From contig LR990044.1 in assembly GCA_905147135.1 (NCBI GenBank), positions 15,690,122 through 15,754,121 of the forward strand: 64,000 nt of DNA, in the 5' to 3' direction. Shown in pieces: positions 22,769 through 34,170 of the stretch. The notes under the pieces are model-generated. The model did not search any database, was not told the origin of the DNA, and was given only the letters and a program-made list of their open reading frames with translations. This stretch comes from Blastobasis lacticolella. Its lineage: Eukaryota; Arthropoda; Insecta; Lepidoptera; Blastobasidae. The position numbers and the translations under genes were made by a program. Each line of letters opens with the position of its first letter. Position 1 is the first letter of the stretch.

Positions 22769-23399
22769 TCATTATAATAATTATATACTTGCTCCCATCC
22801 CACTCTATATATCGGTCACAGAAGTTAAACCACACACTGCGACAGATATTACACGAATGTCTCCACGTCGACATTCGGCAGCCAAACGATGTTATTGGAA
22901 TTCGCAAATAGACTCAATTTAGTCGAGGCCATCAAATTTATCGAGAGATGTGTAAGCTCCTAGACCTCGTTCTCCCTATAAACCCTAATAAATAAACATG
23001 AGTGGAGAGTTGACCGAATCGTGAGCGTTTGAGCCAAGCAATAAAATATGATAAGTAAATTTATTCGCGAGAATTGTCCATCGTCAGAAATTGTCGTGCG
23101 CCGGCTCCGTCGGGGGAGACGCTGACTAGACAAAGGTTGTTCGGGTTTGGAGATTGGGCCTTAAAGTTGAGCATTAGGTATATGGATTTAAAGGAAAGAG
23201 TACTAAAGAGATTATTTAAGACCGCCTTACCCTTCCTTATAACTTATAGAATAGTGGATTATACATCAAGGGGATGCAGCAGTGTCTTATGTCATGGCGG
23301 TATATTGGCCTTATTTATTGGGTATTTGGCGCTTTTGTAAACTATCATTAAGTCTTAACTATGCAACATTGTTTTATGTACAATAAATAATATATATTG
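22769..23399. other. Unassigned intergenic sequence
   Basis: An 88-codon frame at 23074-23340 shows no recognisable domain. AATAAA near 23385 has no associated gene. Confidence 0.3.
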
Positions 23400-23510
23400 G
23401 ATCCTGAGCGAAGGGAGTAACGCAAAGTCCTGAGTGGAAAGGGGTTCAAGCCGCCCAAGACTAAGACAGGCTTTATCCAGGAGGTGACTCTCCTTTTCAC
23501 ACTTTCATAC
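23400..23510 (+). repeat. Family I repeat, copy 1
   Basis: GATCCTGAGCGAAGGGAG, GGTTCAAGCCGCCCAAGACT, AGACAGGCTTTATCCAGGAG and GTGACTCTCC also occur, in the same order and diverged, at 23885-24000. The two copies flank a tRNA-like element. Confidence 0.6.
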
Positions 23511-23750
23511 TTTCATATTTATTTATGATGACGTGTGTAAGTATATATTTTAGCTTTTCCCCTTATTTGCTCTTACATTAGCATGAGATACTGTAATAAC
23601 TTACCTCTGCCCAAATGTTGTCTGGAAAATATTGCTCAAAGCGAAAAGGCCGCTTTTGCGCTAGTTAATAAGGGTGTATAGAGTGTACATATCTCATGTG
23701 TTAATTTAGGTTTTTAGAAGATATTAATTAATGTAGCCTAGTATTTTATC

Positions 23751-23832
23751 GAAAACGGGATTCGAACCCGGGACGCCTAGCTTATTATTCGGACCCCTTA
23801 ACCCCTAGGCAGTGGCCTTGCTCCTTTTATGT
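23751..23832 (-). repeat. tRNA-like SINE head between two family I copies
   Basis: On the minus strand: GGCCACTGCCTAGGGGTTAA (box-A-like), then CGTCCCGGGTTCGAATCCCG (box B, perfect GGTTCGAATCC). The body that follows differs from A and B. Pairing of the acceptor ends is not evident, so a working tRNA gene is unlikely. Confidence 0.55.
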
Positions 23833-23884
23833 TTAGTCCAGTTATAGATTAATGCCTGGGGTTGCTGTGTCTGACGGACTCTAG

Positions 23885-24010
23885 AGTTAGCTCCTGGACG
23901 TAGCGAGGGAGTTAAGTTATGTAGAGTCCTGAGTGAAGCGAGGGATTCATGCCGCCCAAAACTAACAATAAGACAGCTTTATCACGGAGGTGAATACTCT
24001 ATATTTCATA
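23885..24010 (+). repeat. Family I repeat, copy 2
   Basis: GAGTCCTGAGTGAAGCGAGG, ATTCATGCCGCCCAAAACTA, AGACAGCTTTATCACGGAGG and GTGAATACTC align with copy 1 at 23400. Confidence 0.6.
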
Positions 24011-24119
24011 CCATCTGTAAGACAATAAATAAAGCAATTACAGCGTCTGATTTGACTAACTCTGGAGTCAAATCAGTATCGTATCAAGGTCACTACATAA
24101 TTATATAATACAACAAAGT

Positions 24120-24310
24120 CCCACGCCACGTCGGTTTGCCTCTGTTGGTCTGTCTGTCTGTCTGTTCGCGATTAAATCAAAAACTGCTGAAAGGAGTTTC
24201 ATGCGGGTTTTACCAATAGACAGAGTAATTAAAGCGGAAGGTTTACGTGTATAATTTGTTAAGGTGACCTTGTACTACCCGTGCAAAGCCGGGCCGGGTC
24301 GCTAGTAAAA
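24120..24310 (+). repeat. Interspersed repeat with GCAAAGCCGGGCCGGGTCGC terminus
   Basis: Contains (TCTG)n, AAACTGCTGAAAGGAGTTTC, CATGCGGGTTTTACCAATAG and ends in the GGGTCGCTAGTAA terminus shared in form with the repeats ending near 27190 and 57300. Confidence 0.5.
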
Positions 24311-25144
24311 ATAAATTTGTAAATGATTTGGTACTGCTACAATTTTAATAACACCAACACTGTATTTAAATTTATATTTCTAGCGTTTTTCCATTTGCTA
24401 AATTTGAGCTGAGCTGGTTCTGCAACCATACCGCCTAGTCTTTAGTCACAGTTTTTGCAATACTTACAGTTTTTCTGTAAAACTTATTGTAGTAATTTTT
24501 TCGTTTGAAGGATGAACAGTGTGAATTCTAGTTAGAAACATAGATGTACCAGACCTTTCTTCATCATATTCTGAATTCCACATCGTATAACCGTTGGGAA
24601 ACACCTCTAATAAGTACGCACGGAATTTCTCCGACATCAGTGTGGAAATCACGATCACGAAAACTAGAATTCAAGAAGAAAATGACGACCCTGATGCAAA
24701 CGAGAGGGGTGTGTGTGAAATACGCTAGGATTCGTAAATTAGGGCTCTTTCTATTCTATATGCGAACACGTGTGAATTATATTATGTTGGCTAACTTATA
24801 AGGAATATTTTTTATATTTTTTATCTTCGTAGCAATGTAGGTCTCATTTCTTTTACTAGCTTCAAAACACTTTCTAAAGCGCAAATTCAAAGAAATAGGG
24901 TATTTTTGTGTGTTTATGTAGTGCTTTGCTATTTCTATGAAAGAAATAACATATATACATATTCTTAGCTAACTTTTAATGTTATTCTTTAGTAACCTTT
25001 TATTTCTCATTGTTTAGCTATTCACGGCTAGCTTTCGCTTCGTTTTTTGATATAGCAGTTAACCGTAAAATGCGACATATTAAATAAATATGTACGAAAT
25101 AGTAGGAACCCTTTGTAAGTGACCTTTATACTTTTTATTGCAAT
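24311..25144. other. Unassigned intergenic sequence
   Basis: Frames at 24464-24658 (-) and 24544-24801 (+) overlap each other and have no family features. Nothing else recognised. Confidence 0.3.
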
Positions 25145-25182
25145 AATAAAAAATGCAATTTGTACAAATTGCATTTTTTATT
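25145..25182. repeat. Perfect 38-bp palindrome
   Basis: AATAAAAAATGCAATTT (25145-25161), the self-complementary centre GTAC (25162-25165), and AAATTGCATTTTTTATT (25166-25182) form a perfect palindrome with no spacer. The flanks do not extend the symmetry. Confidence 0.95.
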
Positions 25183-25439
25183 TTGTGTACGATAAAGATC
25201 AAGAAATAAGAAAGTTACTCTTTCCTTAAGCCACTTTGTCTGACAAGTTGCTCTGTCATATTGGACTCGGACCAATAGGAATATTTTCCTCTAGGTCCGA
25301 CCACTGATGGTCTGAACTAGGAGATAGTCTGAACTAGGAGAGGTAAAGCATAGCAGGATAGCCCGTCCGAATTGGATTAAGACTGGTGAAGTACCTCCAC
25401 TTTTAGAATATCCCAGCCTAAGAAAATTATTTTAAACAA
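25183..25439. other. Unassigned; short tandem duplication
   Basis: GTCTGAACTAGGAGA occurs twice in tandem near 25313-25342. No gene. Confidence 0.4.
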
Positions 25440-25620
25440 GCTATCCGCCCGCGGCTCCGCCCACATAAACTGCACGTTATATCGCGCATGGGAAGGAGAA
25501 TAAAAAGTAGGCAATGTCCGTTCTCAGGTGCTAAGCTACCGCCATACAGAATTTCATCAAAATCGGTGCACTGGTTTAGCCGTGAAAGCGTAACAGACAG
25601 ACCGACTTAGTAAATGGAAG
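25440..25620 (+). repeat. Family H interspersed repeat
   Basis: GCCCGCGGCTCCGCCCAC, CAGAATTTCATCAAAATCGG and GCGTAACAGACAGACCGACT form a motif series common in Lepidoptera. Related copies lie at 25860 and 36385. Confidence 0.5.
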
Positions 25621-25859
25621 AGCTTTCGAGCCACAGCGCCGATCACTGCATTAAATTGGCTCCTACTGACCCCACGATGCCAGTTACGCTCATCAAATTC
25701 ACGATGGTTAGGCGGAGATTTAAGTCCCTACAGTCTGACATGGAGGATCACATATTCTCTTGAGTTTGTACAGATGTCGTATCTATCGCATGCGTATGAG
25801 TAAAGACGAAGCCGATACTAGGCGATTATTATTTACCGCCTTGAATATTCTCTTTATAG

Positions 25860-26060
25860 AGCACGAGCTTTTGCCCGCAATTTCATCCCCAACAAATCTG
25901 GACCCGTTCCCGAGGGAACTACATTAAAATTCGAGATTAATTATTAGCCTATGGGCTATAAGCTACATTACTGCCAAATTTCATCAAAATCCGTTAGTAG
26001 TTTTTGTGTGAAGGAGTAACAAACATCAACAATCTTTCGCATTTATAACATTAGTAGAAT
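25860..26060 (+). repeat. Family H interspersed repeat, second subtype
   Basis: GCACGAGCTTTTGCCCGCAA, CCAAATTTCATCAAAATCCG, TTTTTGTGTGAAGGAGTAAC and CGCATTTATAACATTAGTAG match the copy at 36385-36612 in order. Confidence 0.55.
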
Positions 26061-27009
26061 GTACATATTAGGTACTATAAAATAAGTTTAGTTTTACGAT
26101 CAACCTGACCACTGGATAAAACCCAAAATTGCCAAAATTTTCATGTTTGGGCTAACAAACTTGGGATAAAATATATCAGACTGAATGAGTTGCGATACTT
26201 GTCGGAACAAGTAGTGGATTTTATATACTCTGCAACTTACTTTGCTTTTTACTTGACGCACGATACAAATTCCATTTCTATCTCCTTTATTTTTAACCTT
26301 TTTAAGACTAAAACACTCTCTGAACCTATTCTCTCAGCTCGTGTTATGAATGCACTCCTTCCTGGCGACATGCACAGCCATATAGACATGGTTTAGGACA
26401 AGCTTTAAGGAATGAATGTCACGAACTAAAAGTCAACCGTGCTATGCCATTGGGCCAGTGCCAGCACCGCTCCGCTGCCGATCGGCTGATAGCAATTTTA
26501 TATTTCGTCAACGACGCCTAATTCCCAATTCACCGGTAATTGAGCGTATTATCTGATTGGTTTCCAGTCCTATCCAATCTGTACAATGATCTGATAATGA
26601 ATACGTAATCGTTATATATTAATAACTGTGACCGATCCGATAGAAGTCGGGAAACATAGCCTTCTTTTACTATCACATGAGTTGGAAATTACTTACTAAC
26701 TATTTTAAATAACGTTATTGGCTACTAGAAATAATGGCATGGGTGTTTACGCGTTTAAAAATACAATAAAGATAAGTTTAAAATTTGGTCAAAGCAAATA
26801 TGGAGCTTGGCGAATATGACGTCACGTTCGCTACGCTGCTAAATTAGAAAATACTACGGTTGATGCTGCTCCTCTTCGTTCCCAGTCCTGAACTACAAAT
26901 GTTCTTACTAGTTTTTTAAAAGATTTTTACTACTTTATTAACATAAACTACAATATAATTAGGTAATAATGCCAGTTATTAATTATTCTGGATAAGACTG
27001 TAATCGATT
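26061..27009. other. Unassigned intergenic sequence
   Basis: A 68-codon frame at 26190-26396 lacks features. No repeat family recognised; this may be unique sequence. Confidence 0.35.
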
Positions 27010-27192
27010 TCTTATATTTTTTTAATACCTGGCAGGAAAACGGTTAGACTGTCTACTTGATAAAAAGTGATCATCGTCGTCCCGGATGATTTCATCTATA
27101 CATTGTCATAGTATAAAACAAAGTCACTTCCCACCGACTAAGATTTTTTAAAGATCTCTTAGGTGTACGCGAACGAAGTCGCGCCGGGTCTA
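27010..27192. repeat. Composite of repeat ends
   Basis: At 27010-27090 the minus strand resembles a worn D/E 3' end. At 27109-27192, AAACAAAGTCACTTCCCACC leads to GCGAACGAAGTCGCGCCGGG, the same terminus as at 18440 and 57280, here with only one AGGTGTA unit before it. Confidence 0.45.
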
Positions 27193-27735
27193 CTACTATT
27201 TTATAGTTGAACTCCTATTAACTTTAGCCCGTACCTACACTTTTTATGACCTACGTTAAGAATATTCTTTGCGTAAAATAACGAAAACATTGTCTTTGCA
27301 AAAAATATAAAAAGCGAAACACGCTTGTGATGAAGTCGTGCTACGAACGTAAAAGTTCATTCATTTTAAACGTTTCATATTAAAATAGAAAACGGTCAGG
27401 TGTGACTCAGACATAGGTATGTTGTGAGGGTTCCCAATACCTAAAAAATTTAGATACATGTATAGGCAATTTGTCTACTAATTTTAACATCAAAATATAT
27501 ATTAAACTAAGTATTTTAAACTTAAATGAACCAACAAAATTTGCTAGTCGGCAATAAATTAAATGTGCATAACCCGTCTAATATGTGTAAAGAACGCAAG
27601 TTTAGTTTGAAACAAATAATAAATTAAATATTGCACATTGTCTAGATTCGGCTTCATAATTATTTATCTACACGCGAGTGACAGAGATGATTCTATTCGA
27701 AGCCTAAGTAGTCGATCTGTATGTACGTAGTTTTT
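27193..27735. other. Unassigned intergenic sequence
   Basis: AT-rich; nothing recognised. Confidence 0.35.
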
Positions 27736-27981
27736 AATAAATAAATATGCTCAGACTATTTATCTAGCCCTAAAGTAAGCAAAGCTTGCATTGTGGGTGT
27801 TAGATAACTGACAAACTACTTACATACCTTATTATTTTTTTAAATACATACTTATTCTAAATACTACACCCAGACTAACTAAAATTCATTATTTCATTTC
27901 TGCTGGGTCCGGGAATCGAACCCGGGACCTCACCTTGGCAATCTTTAGCAGATGTTATCCAACTGAACCACTCAGGACATC
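27736..27981 (-). repeat. Family B SINE, near full length
   Basis: Minus-strand head CCTGAGTGGTTCAGTTGGAT, box B region GGTCCCGGGTTCGATTCCCG, body, and 3' end GCAAGCTTTGCTTACTTTAG with a TTTA-rich tail at 27736-27750. Confidence 0.8.
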
Positions 27982-28129
27982 AAATTACTAGACTAAAGTT
28001 TTAAATCATGAATAATAAATAATAATAATAAATATAAAATTTATTTTCTCTACATAACTGCAACATGTGAGCCAAGTATTTCGGTGATGTAGGTTAGAAT
28101 AAATAAACTGAACAGATAAGGTATAAGAA

Positions 28130-28345
28130 AGATCAAGGCGGACCATGATCCAGTATTTGGCAGATCAGGTTACAGTGAATCGACTGCCATCTGACTTCCG
28201 TGACCCTGTTAACAGGGGAACCTGATCAGATTGGATCTTGGTACACATTCAGTTGCCTGAGTGTGTAGGTTTCATCACGATGTTATCCCTCATCGTAAAA
28301 GCATCGGTGTTTTAACTAACTTACATAACTCAGAAAAGTCATTAA
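28130..28345 (-). repeat. Family A SINE, both ends truncated
   Basis: The + strand runs AAGGCGGACCATGATCCAGT, CGACTGCCATCTGACTTCCG, TTTCATCACGATGTTATCCC and ACATAACTCAGAAAAGTCAT, then an AT-rich (AAATTAAA) block replaces the tRNA head. Confidence 0.75.
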
Positions 28346-28920
28346 ATTAAATTTTAAATTAAAATTAAAAATTAAAAATTTCTTTATTTCTCAAATCTTT
28401 ACAATGTATGAGGTGAGTCATCCCCAGTAAGTAATAAATATACTTGTGTTGGGGTGGCTCGCTCTTTCCCTTAGTTATATCTTATATAATTTGAGATTCT
28501 ACAAGTACCTAGGTAGTTTACAATTTTATAAAATGATGTAGGAATTCCGTAACATAGAAAAGTAATTGGTAGCCAGTTTGTCGGTTCAGTACGGTACCCT
28601 AAACCGTTAAAAGCGTTTTCATATATAGCGTCATGTTATTCATTCATGAATTCCTATAAAATCAGGCTCCCGAAAACTATGTTGCCCAAATTCATTCTTC
28701 AATTTTCTAGAGTGAAACCTTTTATTATTTCTCCATATTCATGGACAGCATTTTGCAAATGGTACTGGGATATTCTAAGTGTCAGTTACTTTTATAGTAA
28801 CGTTCATATTGTTGACTAGCTTTAGCTCTAGATATTGTTCGCTTTAAAAGGTAGACTTGTGTTTTCAAGTCGATCATGAAACTAAAACAAGTTCTCAAAT
28901 GAAAAATATTGTTTCGTAAC
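28346..28920. other. AT-rich low complexity, then unassigned sequence
   Basis: 28346-28384 is AAATT/TTAAA low complexity. GTACGGTACCCTAAACCG near 28590 may be a family L trace. No gene. Confidence 0.35.
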
Positions 28921-29095
28921 AAGCTATGATCAGTCAGAGTACTTGTCAAGAGTAATCAAACGAGTCAAAACTCGATAGGTTTATCATCGTAGTTTTGGAG
29001 TTCATATGGCCATATTCCATCTCCATCATCAGATCAGCTGGGTAGTATTATAACATTGCATTAGCACCGAACTTACGTAAGGTAAAATATGTTTA
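28921..29095 (+). mobile_element. Family K MITE, left half only
   Basis: AGTACTTGTCAAGAGTAATC, ACTCGATAGGTTTATCATCG, CATATTCCATCTCCATCATC and ACCGAACTTACGTAAG match the left half of the complete element at 48240 in order. The right arm is missing. Confidence 0.65.
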
Positions 29096-29722
29096 TTCGT
29101 ATTTCAAAAGTAAAATATAATTTTATTCTTTAAGAATATAATATAATTTTATTCTTTAAGTTATATTACTTAGGTAGTAGTTTATGCAACTGTCATATAA
29201 TACCTAATTATATGCAGTTGTATACACTACTTTATCTACTCTCATATTTTTATGTTAAAGATTCGTACCTATAATTTTCTCAACGTTGCTGGAAGTAAAC
29301 TGCGAGTCAGTTCTGTTGTATCTACGCGTCAAGGATATCAAGCGGCGGAAAAGTCACTTTACTACTTTCACATTTATCTATTCATTTGCTACAAATAAGA
29401 AAAAACATTCACAAACACAAATTACAACAAATAGAAAAAATATTCTGTTTAGCTTGAAAATAATCACACAGAAATATATACAGTACAATTTAAATTTTGA
29501 ATTTGTTAAAGACATCTAGGTATTATGCCTACATCTCGCCGAGTCCCGGCGCCGGAAAAAAATAAAAAAAATAAAAGTGTTGCATAATGATTAAAACGTT
29601 ATTTTTCGATACAGCTGTAATGAAAATAGTATGGGAAATGCTGTACCGAAAAGTATTTTTTTTAAATTTTATGGTCTGTCATGAAAAAAGTATACCCTTA
29701 AACGACTGTTTTCGAATATGCA
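29096..29722. other. Unassigned; short tandem duplication
   Basis: ATATAATTTTATTCTTTAAG occurs twice in tandem around 29115-29160. A 77-codon frame at 29286-29519 is lysine- and isoleucine-rich without features. Confidence 0.35.
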
Positions 29723-30097
29723 ATGAGGAGTTTTCCAATAGGTATCTAAAGCATTCTTAACCACTCACTAGATGGCGCCCCGATAATTTTGGTAATTGAT
29801 AATCGCTTGAAATAGGTTCTTAGCAAACACGATATAAATACTGGGTACGTTGTATTGGATAATATTGTATTTGTCAATAGTTTTCAACCATTTTAGAGCT
29901 TGTAATAATAATGGAACATAGTGCCAACTTCTATAAATATTTCTTTTTACCTATCGTTCAACCATTAACAGTTATGTTTATATTAATAAATATGTTATTT
30001 TTAAGTTACGTATTAAAAAGATTACCAAAATTGTAGGAGCGCCATCTATTGATGCTTTTTGAAACCAAATATCAATACCTACTGGAAAACTCCTCAT
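29723..30097. mobile_element. MITE with long imperfect terminal inverted repeats (375 bp)
   Basis: ATGAGGAGTTTTCCAATAGG at 29723 is matched in reverse at 30097 (ATGAGGAGTTTTCCAGTAGG). The similarity continues inwards through the paired AGATGGCGC and AATTTTGGTAAT blocks (arms of roughly 85-95 bp). No coding capacity. A clear target duplication was not found. Confidence 0.75.
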
Positions 30098-30157
30098 AGG
30101 AACATTACGCTATGAGTGTTGGACTCTATTACTTGTTGTGAGGGCTTATGACATGTG

Positions 30158-30181
30158 TATTCATATTCATATTCATATTCA
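30158..30181 (+). repeat. (TATTCA)n microsatellite
   Basis: Four consecutive ATTCAT units. Confidence 0.8.
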
Positions 30182-31953
30182 TTTATTCGTAGTAATAATC
30201 ATACATCGTCATTTAAAATAGTTTCTTAATTAGAATTACCAATAGTTAAAGGATAAAATACAATTATTTAAAATAATGTATGGGCTTCCATACCTATTGT
30301 TCTTTATTCCGCAAGTACAAGAGCAAAGTACATGTACAAGCTCATTTACGAAGCAACATGAGCTTTTCACTTTTAAGTGTGAGCTTGTGGCTAGTGTTCT
30401 AGTGTTAGTAATTAAGGCTGGAGAACCGCGCAACGCTTTTTAAAAAGGTTCTGCACTAAAATACCTTTGTCAAAGCACTTTGGACATGAAAAACTGTTCT
30501 CATTTTGCTCAGAGTTAATTTTTAACGTTATGCTTTAGAAAAATTACTTTGCATGTTTGTGAAAAGGCAGTTAAGTGGTGTAGCAGGTTGTGTGGTGTAG
30601 TATAGTTGCGTTTGGCTTGTTTAGTTAAATATAATTAACCGTTTGCAGTATTATTTCTGTGAAGCTCTGTATAACAGCAGAATAGGATACAGCCATCTAC
30701 AATGACGAAAGAAACGGCTTTTAAGAGGACAGGGCACACTGTCAAATAATGTGTGTACATTGTCTCTTGTAGAAAACAGTCCACCAGTAGTCGCGACAGT
30801 CGACTGTTGTAATTGATGTCAATTATTCTTTCACACACAAAGCTCTTTTGCAAAACAAATTTTGTCATACAACTAAAATTTTTTGTATTGTTTTTTATTA
30901 TTGTTTGTATTTTTTGTATACCTAATTTATGTAAAAGGCTAGTATCATTGGGACAGACTGTCTTTTACCTCCATAAACACGCCTTTTTCGTAGGTTTTTG
31001 CGATCTTTAGAAGTACGAAACCGACGTGTATTATGTAGGTATGGAAAAGTTGATGAATGAAGAAGAAGCAAGAGAAACTATGTAGAATGAATGATAGTCG
31101 TTCAATAGTACATTAGTAGCTAGCCACAAAGTAATAGATTGAATGACTGGAGGTTCCGTTCATTCTGCGGCTGACTGTGCTTTTTTTGCGCAGACAAAAT
31201 GTTGTTAGCGGTACTGTCCATCGAGTTGTGATTGTTATGAGTAAATTGCACTGCTGTATAAAACTCCAATTTTAATACAATAAAAATTAAGCCACCCCCT
31301 CAGTTTTAAATAGCATTAAGTGCGGATATGTGTAAACATTCAACAGCACCCAACTTATTAAAAAAAATAGATTTTAGAAATGGACATAGTATCATAATTT
31401 TGCTAAGTATTGCTGCTGCTTACCTGCTTACCTGCTTATTGCCATCAAAACTTGAGACTAATAAATTTAATATGAAGAAACAAGTCGCGAAGATATAAAC
31501 AATACACACAGTAGATACAGTCCCAAGTGCCGAACAGAAAATGAATATTTTCCATTCACAGTTCTTGCTTTCACCGCCCCACTCAAAGGGAACATTCTTA
31601 AAGTATTTTGTACGCAAATTGTAAAAGTTGTTCAATAAATCTCAGGATTCATATCCAAGCTCGAGTGCCATTCGCAGATCATAATAAAAACATTAAATAA
31701 AAAAGTTTACGAGACTTTAGTGAACTTCAGTCTGTCGGAGAATGAATTAATGTAGACGTAGGTCCCTATGGCAACTTCAATGTAATTTTAAAAGAAGGTT
31801 ACAATGAAGATTTAATATTTAGTTATAGGTAGCAAACATTTTTCACATAGGTACAGAGTTAAATAAAATGTATTTTTATATAAATTCCGATTCAAGGCAG
31901 ACCGTATATTTTTTTATACATTTCACCAAAATGAAGAATTGCAACTTAATACG
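30182..31953. other. Unassigned intergenic sequence
   Basis: Several open frames of 65-77 codons (30236-30433, 30635-30868, 30813-31010, 31420-31635) lack recognisable domains. No repeat family was recognised, so this may be unique sequence. Confidence 0.35.
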
Positions 31954-32035
31954 TGACAAATTAATATGTGTATTCGTTCAATGTCGTATTAATGATATCT
32001 AGTTCCAATAAACAGATACACATATTAATTTGTCA
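31954..32035. repeat. Perfect 20-bp inverted repeat with 42-bp spacer
   Basis: TGACAAATTAATATGTGTAT (31954-31973) is exactly reverse-complemented at 32016-32035. The spacer is 42 nt. It could be a fold-back transposon remnant or an RNA hairpin; nothing in the flanks decides. Confidence 0.9.
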
Positions 32036-32789
32036 TGCTACATAATAATACATAATATTATTTTGATGAGGAATACTTATCGCGAAAATGTGGGATTTCC
32101 ATTATTACGTAGTTTGATAAAAACTATAACCAATATCCGCAATAACGGCGTACCTATGATTAAAGGGTTGTCTTGCCTGTGTAGGTTAGAACTATCTCAA
32201 AGCACTACTAGTGCCTCCGTTTGCGTATGCATCTTGCATTATCAGCCCACTACGGGTTCCTGAGTAAGTACACAGCTACAAGGCTGTTGCAGCCTGTATG
32301 TGTCTCTAGAGATCCGTCTCCTATTACCTATGAACCTCCTTCGCTTTAATGGTCAACGCTATCAAGCCATCTGGCTTTTACGAGCAATACGTATACCAAG
32401 TGACTCTACCGTACAGCTGCATTTACGGTCACTGTCGTCGTTTCGAAAAGCCAGCGGTTTTTAGTTTTACGGTTTTTTTTGGAACACGAAATTCGTTTTG
32501 AATTATGGCCGAAGTTTAGGAGCTGACTGTGGTGTTTCGGAATTTTCGCAAATGTAAATACCATGTTCTTCGTTTCCTAAATGAGGTAGGAAAGTAACAG
32601 TTTCATTGGGAAAAAATTGCATCATATCGTACCTTGAGCATATTTCTAGGTATAGGACGTTGGATTGGTGTCTAAGTACTCTATTTCTACGCAAAAATAT
32701 ATACCTGGATACGGAGCTTAACGTGGTTCGCCACACATGCTAAATTTCTCTTACCATTGATACATTCGTTTGAGTTTTTAGTAATTGTG
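32036..32789. other. Unassigned sequence with a 77-codon minus frame
   Basis: A frame at 32503-32736 (-) encodes a peptide of fairly normal protein-like composition (RYDMMQFFPNETVTFLPHLG). I cannot identify it, and no splice or start context supports a gene. Confidence 0.25.
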
Positions 32790-32845
32790 CTTATCAACAG
32801 GTGAGATGGCGGTCAAATGCCTGTCTTGCAATAAATAAAAAAGTA
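32790..32845 (+). repeat. Family F poly(A) repeat 3' end
   Basis: GGTGAGATGGCGGTCAAATG, then CCTGTCTTGCAATAAATAAA and an A-rich tail, as at 16590. Confidence 0.5.
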
Positions 32846-33461
32846 AAAAAAATTTGTATTATGGTTTATACTCCTAGTAAATGTGTCAAATGAACCACGA
32901 AATGGCTTTCTAAACCTTATAGTATAAAATAAAGCAGTTAAATCTAAAAAAACACAATTCGCCGCTAGATGGAGCTGTTTTGTGATTTTATTATTTTTCT
33001 TTTTTATTGCTTTGTTTTAAGGAATCCATTTCGCGATTCATTTGATACATTTACTAACGGTCCATTACACAAACATACATTAAAAACGTCAAACTATTGC
33101 AATAATGTACCTAACAGGTTACATAAAATTTGTATGAAAAACATTCCATCTTATAGCTGTCAACATTATTATTTCTGTTTACCAAACTAATACTATTAAA
33201 AGAGTTTATACTAAGGTAATTAATTTCTCGGAAACAGTTCTATCGATTTTAATGCACATTGTAGGTTTTTAGGTCAAACAATCGATTCATCATAATTTCG
33301 ATGTCGACTAAAGCTTGGTCACTAAAGTACCCACTGTGATGTACTAGTCTAGCTAATAGGCTCGATTTGATGATAGGTGCCTGTATTTATTTATTTTATT
33401 TATTTATTGGACAACCAACAGCTGAAACCAAATATTAAAGACACATTAACTATAAACGTAC
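32846..33461. other. Unassigned intergenic sequence
   Basis: No gene. A TTTA-rich tract near 33388-33410 and the word CGCCGCTAGATGGAGCTG near 32961 hint at repeat remnants. Confidence 0.3.
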
Positions 33462-33808
33462 GTCATCTTCTCGTTAATGGGCTGCGCACGAGGGTCCAGG
33501 GTCCACCTTGATCATAATCCAGTACCTATTTGGCAGATCGGGTAATTACAGTGGAGCGACTGCCATCTGACCTTCGTGACCCTGCTACTAGGGTAACTTG
33601 ACCAGATTGGATAATGGTTACAGATTCTGTTGCCTGAATATGCAGGTTTCATCACGATGGTTTCCCTCAACGTAAGAGCATCGGCTATCATTCAATTAAT
33701 GTACATAACTCAGAAAAAAGTCATTGGTACATAACCGTAATAGGACTCGAACCCGGTACCTCTAGCTTACGAGCCGGACACCTTAACCACTCAGTCACCG
33801 ACGCTCCT
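33462..33808 (-). repeat. Family A SINE, full length
   Basis: The minus strand has head GGAGCGTCGGTGACTGAGTG and box B region GGTACCGGGTTCGAGTCC, then the entire body to the GGTCCACCTTG..TTAACG end at 33470. The tail is degraded. Confidence 0.85.
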
Positions 33809-34170
33809 TAACACCAAACGAAAGTTACAATTGTTATTGTTTCAGCTCTGTAATGAGCAGAAAACTCTGTATATCACTGAATAAAGTTTTAACATATAGA
33901 TTATGAGCTTTACGTATTGTACCTAAGTTCCCATCTAATATTGTACGAACAAATAAAGCGAGGAGTAAATCAAAAGTGTTCAAATTAATATTCGCTTTAC
34001 AAACTGTAAATACTTTAAAACTTGTTTAATTATGGGATCTATCTTCTCTTTCAAACTTTAGTCCGTGCCGCTTTATATTTTCCATTTAAAGTTGAAATGG
34101 TTATTATAACGGACTTGTACTACCTATATTAAGGCCGGGAGTTATGAATTGTTACATGGAAATAAAAATG

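Noticed and set aside
22503..22922. 139-codon + frame
   Set aside because: It crosses a truncated family A copy, with unrelated sequence on each side and no domain.
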